DNA from: Paenibacillaceae bacterium UBA6304
GTDB lineage: Bacteria; Bacillota; Bacilli; Paenibacillales; Paenibacillaceae
NCBI GenBank assembly: GCA_002439285.1
Contig: DJTQ01000088.1
Location: forward strand, 1 to 7,456
DNA length: 7,456 bases
Direction of reading: 5' to 3'
Part shown: one piece after another, positions 1-6,552 of the stretch
Position numbering within the stretch: the stretch's first letter is position 1
Layout of the letters: every line of letters starts with the position of its first letter
Notes under the pieces: generated by a model
Databases searched by the model: none
Told to the model about the DNA's origin: nothing
Seen by the model: the letters and a program-made list of their open reading frames with translations, nothing else
Made by a program: the position numbers and the translations under genes

Positions 1-434
1 ATCATTTTCTTTAATTTTTCAGGTAAAATCTCCTTCATTTTGGATGCTTTTTCAGCATCAATCTTACCTTCTGAGACAGCTTTATCGATATTGCGTACTG
101 CGGTCTCATTGAGTTTTTTGAGGTATTCTTCTTCGCTCCAGCCCTTGGAGGTCTGGACGACCTGTAGAAGCGATTTACCTTGCTTTAACTGATCGACTAC
201 GAGCTTCGGCTCAATTCCGAGTAAATTAGCAGTATCTTTGACGATATGCCCGCCATGGAAATGGCCAAACGGAGGGTGCGGATGCTGGGCATGGGGGTCT
301 TTAGACTCCGGCTGAGTCGTGATTTGTCCGGGTTGCTCTGGAGTCTCCGCATACACGGAGCCTGCTGCGGCGGGAGCCAAAGCAAACATTAGGGCCAGGC
401 TACCGGCAACGGCAAGACCTTTCAGTTGATTCAT
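1..434 (-). CDS. Secreted His-rich small protein, 3' end outside window (partial)
   Basis: This frame runs open from an ATG at 434 down to base 1, giving 144 visible residues and no stop, so the C-terminus lies outside the window. The start is supported by an AAGAGGTGG ribosome binding site (444-452 on the complement), nine bases upstream. Residues 1-29 form a typical Sec signal peptide: a Lys at position 5, a hydrophobic core, and a likely cut after Val-Tyr-Ala (27-29). Residues 30-47 are Pro/Gln/Glu-rich linker. Residues 48-63 hold six histidines among Pro, Gly and Phe. From about 66 onward come Lys/Glu-rich helices with the pattern LLGIEPK...LKQGKSL...SEEEYLKKL...AVSEGKIDAEKA. This pattern recurs in secreted Bacillales proteins of unknown function, loosely like the YckD/DUF2680 group; that link is from memory and tentative. 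Metal binding by the His cluster is inference. No convincing promoter is seen for it. Confidence 0.85.
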   Translation of the reverse strand, partial: MNQLKGLAVAGSLALMFALAPAAAGSVYAETPEQPGQITTQPESKDPHAQHPHPPFGHFHGGHIVKDTANLLGIEPKLVVDQLKQGKSLLQVVQTSKGWSEEEYLKKLNETAVRNIDKAVSEGKIDAEKASKMKEILPEKLKKM

Positions 435-488
435 AGACTTTTTCCACCTCTTCGTTTAGAATGATTTGGGTCCTACATTCCCTTATTG

Positions 489-516
489 TTGACAAAATGA
501 GCGGAAACCTTTCAAT
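489..516 (+). promoter_or_regulatory. Possible weak sigma-A promoter for the ArAE gene
   Basis: A perfect TTGACA -35 box lies at 489-494. Sixteen bases further on is TTCAAT (511-516), which matches the -10 consensus at only four of six positions. It points towards the GTG at 562. The good -35 box supports it; the poor -10 box keeps this tentative. The TTGACA also sits inside a short palindrome (TTGT-TG-ACAA, 486-495), so its match may be partly chance. Confidence 0.3.
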
Positions 517-561
517 TCGGGTAAAAATGAGATGAGAGTGAAGTAACAGGAGGAATCTGCT

Positions 562-1584
562 GTGACGTTTGGCGCTAGAATGCTGAAGACCGGGCTGGCC
601 GTAACATTGGCATTATATTTGGTTAGCTGGTTCAATTTATCTTCTCCGGTAATCGCAGCGGTTGCATCGATTTTTGCCATGCAGCCATCTATTTACCGGT
701 CATGGAGATATTTGATGGACCAACTGCAGACCAATACCTTAGGCGCCATCTTGGCAATGGCCGGGGGTATGCTGTTCTCCAGTGAACCCATCGCCGTGGG
801 ATTGGTTTGTATTCTTGTAATCATGATTTGTCTGAAATTAAAAATGGGCGAAACGATAGGAATTACCTTGGTTACTGTCGTCTCGGTGATGGAGGCGTCC
901 GGGCAATGGGAATTCGCATTGAACCGGTTTGCTTTGAGTTTGGTGGGAATTATCTCCGCTTTCGTTATCAACATTGCCGTCTTCCCGCCGAAACCGAGAG
1001 TACAATATGTGCAACAAATTAAAGAGACATTTGATCAGTTGTCACTGTTGCTCAGAACCGCTGTTTCCGATGAAATCAAAGAATCGGTATTCCGGGGTGA
1101 GAAACGGAAACTCGAGGACTCCATCAATTCCCTGACGGATAAATACAAGTTGATGGAAGAGGATCAGAAGAAACTTAAGACACCGAAGTTCAGCGAGAGC
1201 AGGCAACTTGTAGTTTACAAGCAGATGCTCAAGACGCTGCGCAAAGGTTACGGGGTGTTGGATGCTGTAGAGCAGCATTATTTTCAGGCGGTGCGAACTC
1301 CGGAGTTGAACAAGGAATTTGATATGCAATTGGAGAAGTTAATTAAATTCCACGAGCATATCATGCTGAAATTCGATGATAAGCTGAAGCCGAATAGCAA
1401 AGAAGCCGAACAATTTGAACATGACAACGATGAGTTTCTTAGGGGAATGTTGGACAGGTACGCCGCACAAAGGCAGGGGATCCTTAGGTTGTCCATCGTA
1501 TCCGCTGAAATGTATGAGTACGGGCATCAGTTGGAGCGGTTAAACCGGTTGGCGGATCATAGCCAAGTATCCGTGGAATCCTAA
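562..1584 (+). CDS. Aromatic acid exporter family (ArAE_1/DUF939) membrane protein
   Basis: This 340-residue protein starts at GTG 562, with a perfect AGGAGG at 548-553 and eight bases of spacing. Its N-terminal half is membrane-embedded, with about six hydrophobic segments near residues 8-26, 28-42, 58-72, 76-92, 99-111 and 124-141. The opening MTFGARMLKTGLAVTLALYL, the AxQPSIYRSW stretch after the second segment and the FPPKP boundary (141-145) are typical of the Firmicute ArAE_1/DUF939 group, which includes B. subtilis YqjA. Residues about 147-340 are charged, helical and probably cytoplasmic, as in the ArAE_1 C-terminal domain. The length is close to family norms. The family is named by distant likeness to aromatic acid efflux proteins such as AaeB; the real substrate of these Gram-positive members is unknown. 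The gene stands alone: a divergent gene lies before it and a strong terminator follows. Confidence 0.87.
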   Translation: MTFGARMLKTGLAVTLALYLVSWFNLSSPVIAAVASIFAMQPSIYRSWRYLMDQLQTNTLGAILAMAGGMLFSSEPIAVGLVCILVIMICLKLKMGETIGITLVTVVSVMEASGQWEFALNRFALSLVGIISAFVINIAVFPPKPRVQYVQQIKETFDQLSLLLRTAVSDEIKESVFRGEKRKLEDSINSLTDKYKLMEEDQKKLKTPKFSESRQLVVYKQMLKTLRKGYGVLDAVEQHYFQAVRTPELNKEFDMQLEKLIKFHEHIMLKFDDKLKPNSKEAEQFEHDNDEFLRGMLDRYAAQRQGILRLSIVSAEMYEYGHQLERLNRLADHSQVSVES

Positions 1585-1610
1585 GCGACCGGGGCTGAAG
1601 AATATCAAAA

Positions 1611-1640
1611 AAAGTCCTGCCGATCGGCAGGACTTTCTTA
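1611..1640 (+). terminator. Rho-independent terminator after the ArAE gene
   Basis: Bases 1611-1636 form a perfect 26-base palindrome. As RNA it folds into an 11-bp stem, with a GC-rich core GTCCTGCC/GGCAGGAC, around a GATC loop. The T-rich tail TTTCTTATT follows. Seven A bases at 1607-1613 precede it, so on the complement it would also have a T-run and could stop transcription from the other side. It lies 26 bases past the ArAE stop codon. Confidence 0.92.
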
Positions 1641-1686
1641 TTAGATAAACAAAGAGTATTTAAAGTTAAAAAAATCAATAATGAGG

Positions 1687-1715
1687 TTGAAATATTCGCA
1701 TAAAATGGATAGAAT
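1687..1715 (+). promoter_or_regulatory. Sigma-A-type promoter for helD
   Basis: TTGAAA (1687-1692) and TAGAAT (1710-1715) are separated by exactly 17 bases, and each box matches consensus at five of six positions. It lies just after the ArAE terminator. Transcription would start near 1722, leaving a leader of about 130 bases before the preferred helD start at 1852. No competing promoter of similar quality is seen in the gap. Confidence 0.62.
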
Positions 1716-1835
1716 GAAACATGGACTGTGGAAAAAATAATAGATAGTAAATACCCTAATAGGATTATATCATGGAATCAATTTGATGTCAATAGGTGTG
1801 ATTCAATCATCTCAACCGTCAAGAGTTAGTTTACC

Positions 1836-1841
1836 AGGAGG
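1836..1841 (+). promoter_or_regulatory. Ribosome binding site deciding the helD start
   Basis: A perfect AGGAGG sits ten bases before GTG 1852. The upstream in-frame starts (TTG 1783, ATG 1786) have only a weak GGAA at 1774-1777, so this site favours GTG 1852. Confidence 0.8.
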
Positions 1842-1851
1842 AGCGATTAGT

Positions 1852-4194
1852 GTGAGCGGAACAGACAATGCTTGGCAGGAAGAACAGCAGCGTGTGGAAT
1901 ATGTGGCAGAGCGCATAGAGAGCAATATTGCCCGGCTGGAACGGGAGGTTGGAGCCGTCCGCGGAGACGTCGTCTCAATGCGGAAAGAGTTTTGGGATGA
2001 AGTTACCGTCAACTTTAGTGAAGCGGATGACGTGGGGGAGACCTCGACAAGTTTGCGCCAGCAGTCTCAAGTACTGTCGGAAAGGGAGAAAAGTCATCAG
2101 CATGCCTCGGTTGCCTTAGACAAAATGAAGCGGCTGAAGCAGTCGCCTTATTTCGGGCGGATCGATTTCTCTGAAGAGGGTTATCCGGCAGAGCCGATCT
2201 ACCTCGGAATCGCTTCCCTTCTGGAAGAAGGAGATGATGCTTTTCTTATATACGATTGGAGAGCGCCGATCTCTAATCTTTATTACGATAGTGTTCCAGG
2301 GCCCGCTTCTTACGAAACACCTTCCGGGACTATCGAAGGAACTATGTCGCTCAAACGACAATTCGTGATTCGCGGACGCGAGATCAAAGTGATGTTTGAT
2401 ACCGGGGTGACCATTGGTGACGAGCTCCTTCAGCAGGTGCTGAGCCGGAGCTCAGATGCCCAAATGAAGAGCATCGTGGCGACCATCCAGAGAGAGCAAA
2501 ACCGGATTATCCGCAATGACAAAAGCCGGATGCTAATTGTGCAGGGGGCGGCAGGCAGCGGCAAGACGTCTGCGGCGCTACAACGTGTTGCGTATTTGCT
2601 ATATAAGCACCGGGAGACGCTTCAGGCCGATCAAATGATTCTTTTCTCGCCGAATCCGATGTTCAACAGCTATGTTTCCACGGTGTTGCCGGAGCTTGGC
2701 GAAGAGAACATGCTGCAGACCACGTTCCAGGAATATCTGGAGCACCGGCTGGGCCGGGAATTCCAGCTTGAGGATCCGTTCATCCAGATGGAATACGTGC
2801 TCTCCAGTGAAGAGGATGCGGAGTATGCAGCAAGAATCAGCGGGCTGCGCTATAAATCCTCATCCTATTTTCTGGATGCGGTCAACCGATATAAGGAGCT
2901 TCTGGAACGCAAAGAAATGAAATTCAAGCCGCTTCGTTTTCAAGGCAAGGAAGTGATCGGGGTAGATGCCATAGCGTCCGCATTCTATGCCTTTGATCCT
3001 GCGATCCGCTTGGCGAACCGATGCGAATTGATCAAGGATTGGCTCCTCAAGGAGATTGCGGCGTTTGGCAAACAAGAGCTTACCGAACCTTGGGTGGAGG
3101 AGCAGATTCAATTGCTGGACAACGAGGATTACCAGCGAGCCTACCAGCGCATGCGGCGAAACCAGCAAGGAAGAGGATCGCATTTCAGTGACTATGAAGA
3201 AGAGAAGACTATTTTAGCCAAGATGATCGTAAGTGAACGGCTTAAACCGCTTCGTAGATGGGTTAAATCTTTACGTTTCGTGGATGTGACGAAATTATAC
3301 AGCCAGCTCTTTCAGGAGCCCGACCTGATGCAGGAGATCAGTTCAGGGGAGCTGCCGGAGGATTGGGAGGTCATCTGTAGTCAAACCCTTCAGAAAATCA
3401 AGGAGGGGGAACTGTATTACGAGGATGCGACGCCGTTCCTTTACTTAAAGGAGCTGATTATGGGCTTTCGGTCCAACACCGCGATCCGTCATGTGATCAT
3501 CGACGAAGCTCAGGATTACTCGCCTTTTCAACTGTACTTCTTGAAACGGCTGTTTCCTCGCGCCCGCATGACCGCCCTTGGCGATTTGAATCAAGCGATT
3601 TATGCTCATGCGTCGGTGTTGCAGCAATCCACGGCTTTGACGGACCTTTACGGGGAAGCCGAAAGCGAGTTGATCACCCTGGTGCAAAGCTACCGGTCCA
3701 CGCGCGAAATCGTTGAGTTTACGAGGGGTATGATTTACGGAGGTGAGTCCATCGTTCCGTTTAACCGGGCGGGGGAGAAGCCGGAGGTCCATATCATCCG
3801 GGACGAAATAGAGCTTCATGACCGGATCCGTGCGGATATACAGACATTACGGAATGACGGCTACGACATGATTGCGGTCATCTGCAAAACCGCGGCTGAA
3901 AGCTTGAAGGCATTTGAAGAATTTTCACCAAACCTGCCGGTTAAATTGATTAAGAAAACTACGCTGTCTTTCGAAAAGGGGATCCATATCATTCCTGCTT
4001 ATTTGGCCAAAGGAGTTGAATTCGATGCCGTTCTGATCTATGACGGCTCGGACCGGAAGTACACGCGCGAAACCGAACGAAAGTTGTTTTACACGGCATG
4101 CACGAGAGCGATGCATTTGCTGCATGTTTATTCCGTCGGCGAACCGAGCCGGTTTATTCGGGAGACCGAGAGATCGGCGTACGTCCAGATGTGA
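1852..4194 (+). CDS. helD: RNA polymerase recycling motor HelD
   Basis: HelD is a superfamily 1 (UvrD/Rep-like) ATPase that binds RNA polymerase and uses ATP to free it from nucleic acid after termination or stalling. With the GTG start it is 780 residues, close to B. subtilis HelD (about 774). Residues about 8-100 are two charged helices around an acidic turn (E57, D59, D60), matching the arm that enters the RNA polymerase secondary channel. Walker A is GAAGSGKT (232-239, Lys238). Walker B is VIIDEAQ (548-554). Later motifs are GDLNQAIY (577-584), QSYRST (612-617), AKGVEFD near 722 and YTACTRA (747-753, Arg752). All core motifs are intact. Residues about 330-540 between the ATPase halves are the divergent, HelD-specific part. 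The MFS gene follows after 91 bases with no terminator between. The frame could extend 23 codons upstream, but the AGGAGG placement argues against it. A general DNA helicase is less likely given the N-terminal arm. Confidence 0.93.
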   Translation: MSGTDNAWQEEQQRVEYVAERIESNIARLEREVGAVRGDVVSMRKEFWDEVTVNFSEADDVGETSTSLRQQSQVLSEREKSHQHASVALDKMKRLKQSPYFGRIDFSEEGYPAEPIYLGIASLLEEGDDAFLIYDWRAPISNLYYDSVPGPASYETPSGTIEGTMSLKRQFVIRGREIKVMFDTGVTIGDELLQQVLSRSSDAQMKSIVATIQREQNRIIRNDKSRMLIVQGAAGSGKTSAALQRVAYLLYKHRETLQADQMILFSPNPMFNSYVSTVLPELGEENMLQTTFQEYLEHRLGREFQLEDPFIQMEYVLSSEEDAEYAARISGLRYKSSSYFLDAVNRYKELLERKEMKFKPLRFQGKEVIGVDAIASAFYAFDPAIRLANRCELIKDWLLKEIAAFGKQELTEPWVEEQIQLLDNEDYQRAYQRMRRNQQGRGSHFSDYEEEKTILAKMIVSERLKPLRRWVKSLRFVDVTKLYSQLFQEPDLMQEISSGELPEDWEVICSQTLQKIKEGELYYEDATPFLYLKELIMGFRSNTAIRHVIIDEAQDYSPFQLYFLKRLFPRARMTALGDLNQAIYAHASVLQQSTALTDLYGEAESELITLVQSYRSTREIVEFTRGMIYGGESIVPFNRAGEKPEVHIIRDEIELHDRIRADIQTLRNDGYDMIAVICKTAAESLKAFEEFSPNLPVKLIKKTTLSFEKGIHIIPAYLAKGVEFDAVLIYDGSDRKYTRETERKLFYTACTRAMHLLHVYSVGEPSRFIRETERSAYVQM

Positions 4195-4201
4195 CCGGAA
4201 A

Positions 4202-4234
4202 GTTGTTGATAAGTATATTTTTAGGATTAACAAC
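4202..4234. repeat. Inverted repeat between helD and the MFS gene
   Basis: GTTGTTGAT (4202-4210) can pair with ATTAACAAC (4226-4234), giving nine pairs including one G-U, around a 15-base AT-rich loop. It begins eight bases after the helD stop codon. The stem is AT-rich and no T-run follows, so it is a poor terminator on the plus strand. It could be an RNA processing or stability element, an operator, or chance. Confidence 0.35.
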
Positions 4235-4285
4235 CAAACTACCCTTTATGGAATCATTTTATTGAACCGGAAGGGTGGCCGAAAG

Positions 4286-5560
4286 ATGGATAACAAAAAA
4301 GGCGATTTGGCTGCGCTCGCATCCATTCCGCTCATCATGACCTTGGGAAACTCCATGTTGATCCCGATTTTGCCGCAGATCTCCCGTAAGCTGCACATAT
4401 CGTCTCTTCAGGTCAGTATGTTGATTACGGTCTATGCGGTGGTTGCGATATTGCTGATCCCGATCGCCGGATATCTTTCGGATAAATGGGGCCGAAAAAA
4501 AATCATTATCCCCAGTTTGATCATTGCCGGCGTAGGAGGAGCGGTATCGGGTGCCGCTTCTTGGTTTGTTGACGGCATGGCAGTTTACTGGATTATTATT
4601 GCGGGTCGTTTGCTGCAGGGCGTCGGAGCGGCCGGGGCATTTCCGATCGTTCTACCGCTGGTTGGGGATATGTTCGATGACGAAGATGAAGTGAGCCGCA
4701 GCCTGGGGATTATTGAAACCTCGAACACCTTCGGAAAAGTGCTCAGTCCTATTCTGGGTGCTTTGCTTGGAGCGTGGATTTGGTATGTTCCTTTTTTGGC
4801 TATCCCTGTCTTATGCTTGATTTCTCTATTGCTCGTGATCTTTCTGGTTAAGGAGCCGGAGCGGGACGAAGAAGCAAAACCGCTTCGGGAGTTCATGCAT
4901 TCGGTCAAGGGAGTTTTTGCGGAAAAAGGACGGTGGCTGTACGCCATTTTTGCGATTGGCGGGATATGCATGTTTTTGTTATTCGGCGTCCTGTTTTATT
5001 TGTCCGATCAGTTGGAGAAGAAACACGGACTGGACGGGGTGCTGAAAGGGCTGGTGTTGGCTATTCCGCTGGCTGCGCTCTGCCTGGCTTCTTATATAAC
5101 GGGCAAAAAAATCGGCAAGAATAAAAACCTGATGAAATGGTGCGGGGTGATTGGCCTAGTACTGGCTACAGGCGCACTGTTTGGAATCAGTACTTTTAAC
5201 AATATTTATTTTGTGATCGGTTGCCTGATCATTTGCGGCGTCGGAATCGGTATTGTACTGCCCAGCTCGGATGCCTTAATTACCGAAGGAATTGAGAAAG
5301 AACTGCGGGGAACCATTACTTCCATTTACAGCAGCATGCGGTTTATCGGTGTGTCGCTCGGTCCGCCGGTTATTTCTCTGTTGGTCAACGGAGGCCATAT
5401 GATGATGTTTATCGTTATTGGCGCCGTGTCCTTAGTTGCCGTCATTTTGTTGTTGATTATGGTCAAACCCGAATCCGGGGAAGGAAAAGGCAACAAAGGA
5501 ACCGGCGATAAGGAAAAGGGCAAGATAAAGAAGGCGCCGCGGCCCATTCACCAAAGTTAA
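4286..5560 (+). CDS. MFS transporter, drug:H+ antiporter type
   Basis: This is a 424-residue major facilitator protein with about 12 hydrophobic segments, probably exporting a small molecule in exchange for protons. Motif A is GYLSDKWGRKK (62-72) in the loop between segments 2 and 3. A motif B-like stretch, GRLLQGVGAAGA, has Arg108 in segment 4. A motif C-like stretch, GKVLSPILGALLGA (150-163), in segment 5 is the mark of 12-segment drug:H+ antiporters. A charged loop lies in the middle (about 189-215). The ATG at 4286 has an AAGGGTGG ribosome binding site seven bases upstream. The open frame runs 82 codons further upstream, but that part overlaps the end of helD in another frame and lacks transporter character. 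The last 30 residues are an unusual Gly/Lys-rich hydrophilic tail. Bacillales multidrug exporters are the closest type I recognise; the substrate cannot be told. It may be co-transcribed with helD. Confidence 0.9.
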   Translation: MDNKKGDLAALASIPLIMTLGNSMLIPILPQISRKLHISSLQVSMLITVYAVVAILLIPIAGYLSDKWGRKKIIIPSLIIAGVGGAVSGAASWFVDGMAVYWIIIAGRLLQGVGAAGAFPIVLPLVGDMFDDEDEVSRSLGIIETSNTFGKVLSPILGALLGAWIWYVPFLAIPVLCLISLLLVIFLVKEPERDEEAKPLREFMHSVKGVFAEKGRWLYAIFAIGGICMFLLFGVLFYLSDQLEKKHGLDGVLKGLVLAIPLAALCLASYITGKKIGKNKNLMKWCGVIGLVLATGALFGISTFNNIYFVIGCLIICGVGIGIVLPSSDALITEGIEKELRGTITSIYSSMRFIGVSLGPPVISLLVNGGHMMMFIVIGAVSLVAVILLLIMVKPESGEGKGNKGTGDKEKGKIKKAPRPIHQS

Positions 5561-5643
5561 TAAACCGCCGACCAAGTGATTTTTATCCTAGCTAGTCAGA
5601 CAAGCCTCCCATATACTGGTTCAAATTATTACTTTTTTGTGCC

Positions 5644-5650
5644 GGGGAGG
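5644..5650 (+). promoter_or_regulatory. Ribosome binding site of the dsbA-like gene
   Basis: GGGGAGG at 5644-5650 lies ten bases before GTG 5661 and four bases before GTG 5655. The frame is also open to a TTG at 5637, but that would place the binding site inside the coding region. Spacing favours 5661; 5655 would add only two residues. Confidence 0.7.
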
Positions 5651-5660
5651 AAGTGTGTGG

Positions 5661-6341
5661 GTGAAAAGGAAGAATAAGGGTATATGGTGGTTGTGCGGAA
5701 TAGCTTTGGTTCTGGTTGGAATCTTGCTTGTGATTAATTTTACGGAACAAAGCGATCAAACGGCAATTTATCCGGATTTGGAGAAGGTAGACGCCGGTAT
5801 GGTGCCTGACGATTTTGACTTTGAGCACCAGCCTTATTTAGGGGATCCGAATGCACCGGTTAAGATTGTGGAGTTTGCGGATTATAAGTGCCCGGCATGC
5901 AAACGCTGGAAGGATCAAGTGCTTAGCGAGTTGGAGAAGGAGTACCTGGATACCGGGAAAGCGGTGTTATATTATGTCGACCTTCCCTTCTTGGCACCGG
6001 ACTCCAATCTTGCGGCATTAGCGGGAGAGTCGTTATATCAGCAGAACCAGGAATTGTTCTGGGCCTATTTTGATTTAATGATGGCGCATCAAGGCAATAA
6101 AGAAGAGGCTTGGGCGAACAAAGATTTTATTATGAAGCTGGTGGAAGAGAACATTCCGGATGCGGATCTGAAGCGGTTTGAACAAGATCTTGATGATCAA
6201 AAATATATTGCGAATGTGAAAAAGGACTATATGATTGCTAAAAATCACCAAGTGGACGGCACCCCAACGGTTTTCATCAATGGGCAAGCCGTGGAGGACA
6301 TTTCTTTCGAGGGAATCCAAGCGGTGATCGAGAGTCTGTAA
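5661..6341 (+). CDS. Membrane-anchored DsbA/BdbD-like thiol-disulfide oxidoreductase
   Basis: This 226-residue protein has a short Lys/Arg-rich N-terminus and one hydrophobic segment (about 9-26) that should anchor it with its domain outside the membrane. The domain begins near PYLGDPNAPVKIVEFADYKC. The CPAC active site has Cys77 and Cys80. A helical insert (about 115-190) follows, then the GTPTVFINGQ loop with the cis-proline at 202. This order is that of DsbA-family proteins with the helical insert, such as B. subtilis BdbD. The likely role is making or reshuffling disulfides in exported proteins. BdbD normally needs a membrane partner, BdbC, to be reoxidised; none is encoded in this window, so reductase or isomerase activity is not excluded. 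The GTG start was chosen by ribosome binding site spacing. It lies 100 bases after the MFS gene and ends just before a strong terminator. Confidence 0.88.
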   Translation: MKRKNKGIWWLCGIALVLVGILLVINFTEQSDQTAIYPDLEKVDAGMVPDDFDFEHQPYLGDPNAPVKIVEFADYKCPACKRWKDQVLSELEKEYLDTGKAVLYYVDLPFLAPDSNLAALAGESLYQQNQELFWAYFDLMMAHQGNKEEAWANKDFIMKLVEENIPDADLKRFEQDLDDQKYIANVKKDYMIAKNHQVDGTPTVFINGQAVEDISFEGIQAVIESL

Positions 6342-6345
6342 ACCG

Positions 6346-6398
6346 AGAACGGCGTATTCGTCTGTCCATGGGGGCTGGGGAATGCGCTGTTCTTTTTT
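6346..6398 (+). terminator. Rho-independent terminator after the dsbA-like gene
   Basis: GAACGGCGTATTC (6347-6359) pairs with GAATGCGCTGTTC (6380-6392) over 13 bp, including two G-U pairs. One further A-T pair is possible using A6346 and T6393. The loop is 20 bases and G-rich, and six T bases (6393-6398) follow directly. It begins five bases after the stop codon and probably ends the helD/MFS/dsbA-like transcript. Confidence 0.87.
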
Positions 6399-6418
6399 GT
6401 CCTCTTTTTTGGTATGAT
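6390..6418 (+). promoter_or_regulatory. Extended -10 promoter for rpiA
   Basis: TATGAT (6413-6418) is preceded by TGG, forming a TGnTATGAT extended -10 motif (6410-6418). The -35 position at 17-base spacing, TTCTTT (6390-6395), is poor and lies in the tail of the upstream terminator. Extended -10 promoters can work with a weak -35. The leader to rpiA would be about 128 bases; I see no recognised riboswitch in it. Confidence 0.45.
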
Positions 6419-6552
6419 ATTAGCTGATTGTGCTGACAAATGTACTGATTGTTACATAGGGTACTTGCCGGTCGGTTCGTTCTAACCACTAGTTTTGGCT
6501 CTGGATTCGGAGCGGAAAGCGACTGAACTTTACTTACAGGAGGCGTAACGAC

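Noticed and set aside
1783..1851. N-terminal extension of HelD from TTG 1783 or ATG 1786
   Set aside because: Those starts have only a weak ribosome binding site, and the extension would run through a perfect AGGAGG placed for GTG 1852. The GTG form also matches the usual HelD length.
3445..3819. 124-codon open frame on the minus strand inside helD
   Set aside because: It lies opposite intact helD motifs, has no ribosome binding site or recognisable domain, and is a shadow of the coding strand.
4203..4232. Possible promoter before the MFS gene within the helD-MFS gap
   Set aside because: The only pairings, such as TTGTTG with TTAACA, match consensus poorly at both boxes.
4040..4285. 82-codon upstream extension of the MFS frame
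   Set aside because: It overlaps the 3' end of helD in another frame, reads as Arg/Cys-rich shadow sequence with no transporter features, and a ribosome binding site sits before ATG 4286.
5589..5617. Possible promoter before the dsbA-like gene, using TATACT at 5612-5617
   Set aside because: The -10 box is good, but the -35 position (TAGCTA) has little match and there is no extended -10. It is not strong enough to list.
6425..6552. Riboswitch or T-box in the rpiA leader
   Set aside because: I see no strong nested hairpins, no T-box core sequence and no second terminator before rpiA; only a weak short inverted repeat is present.
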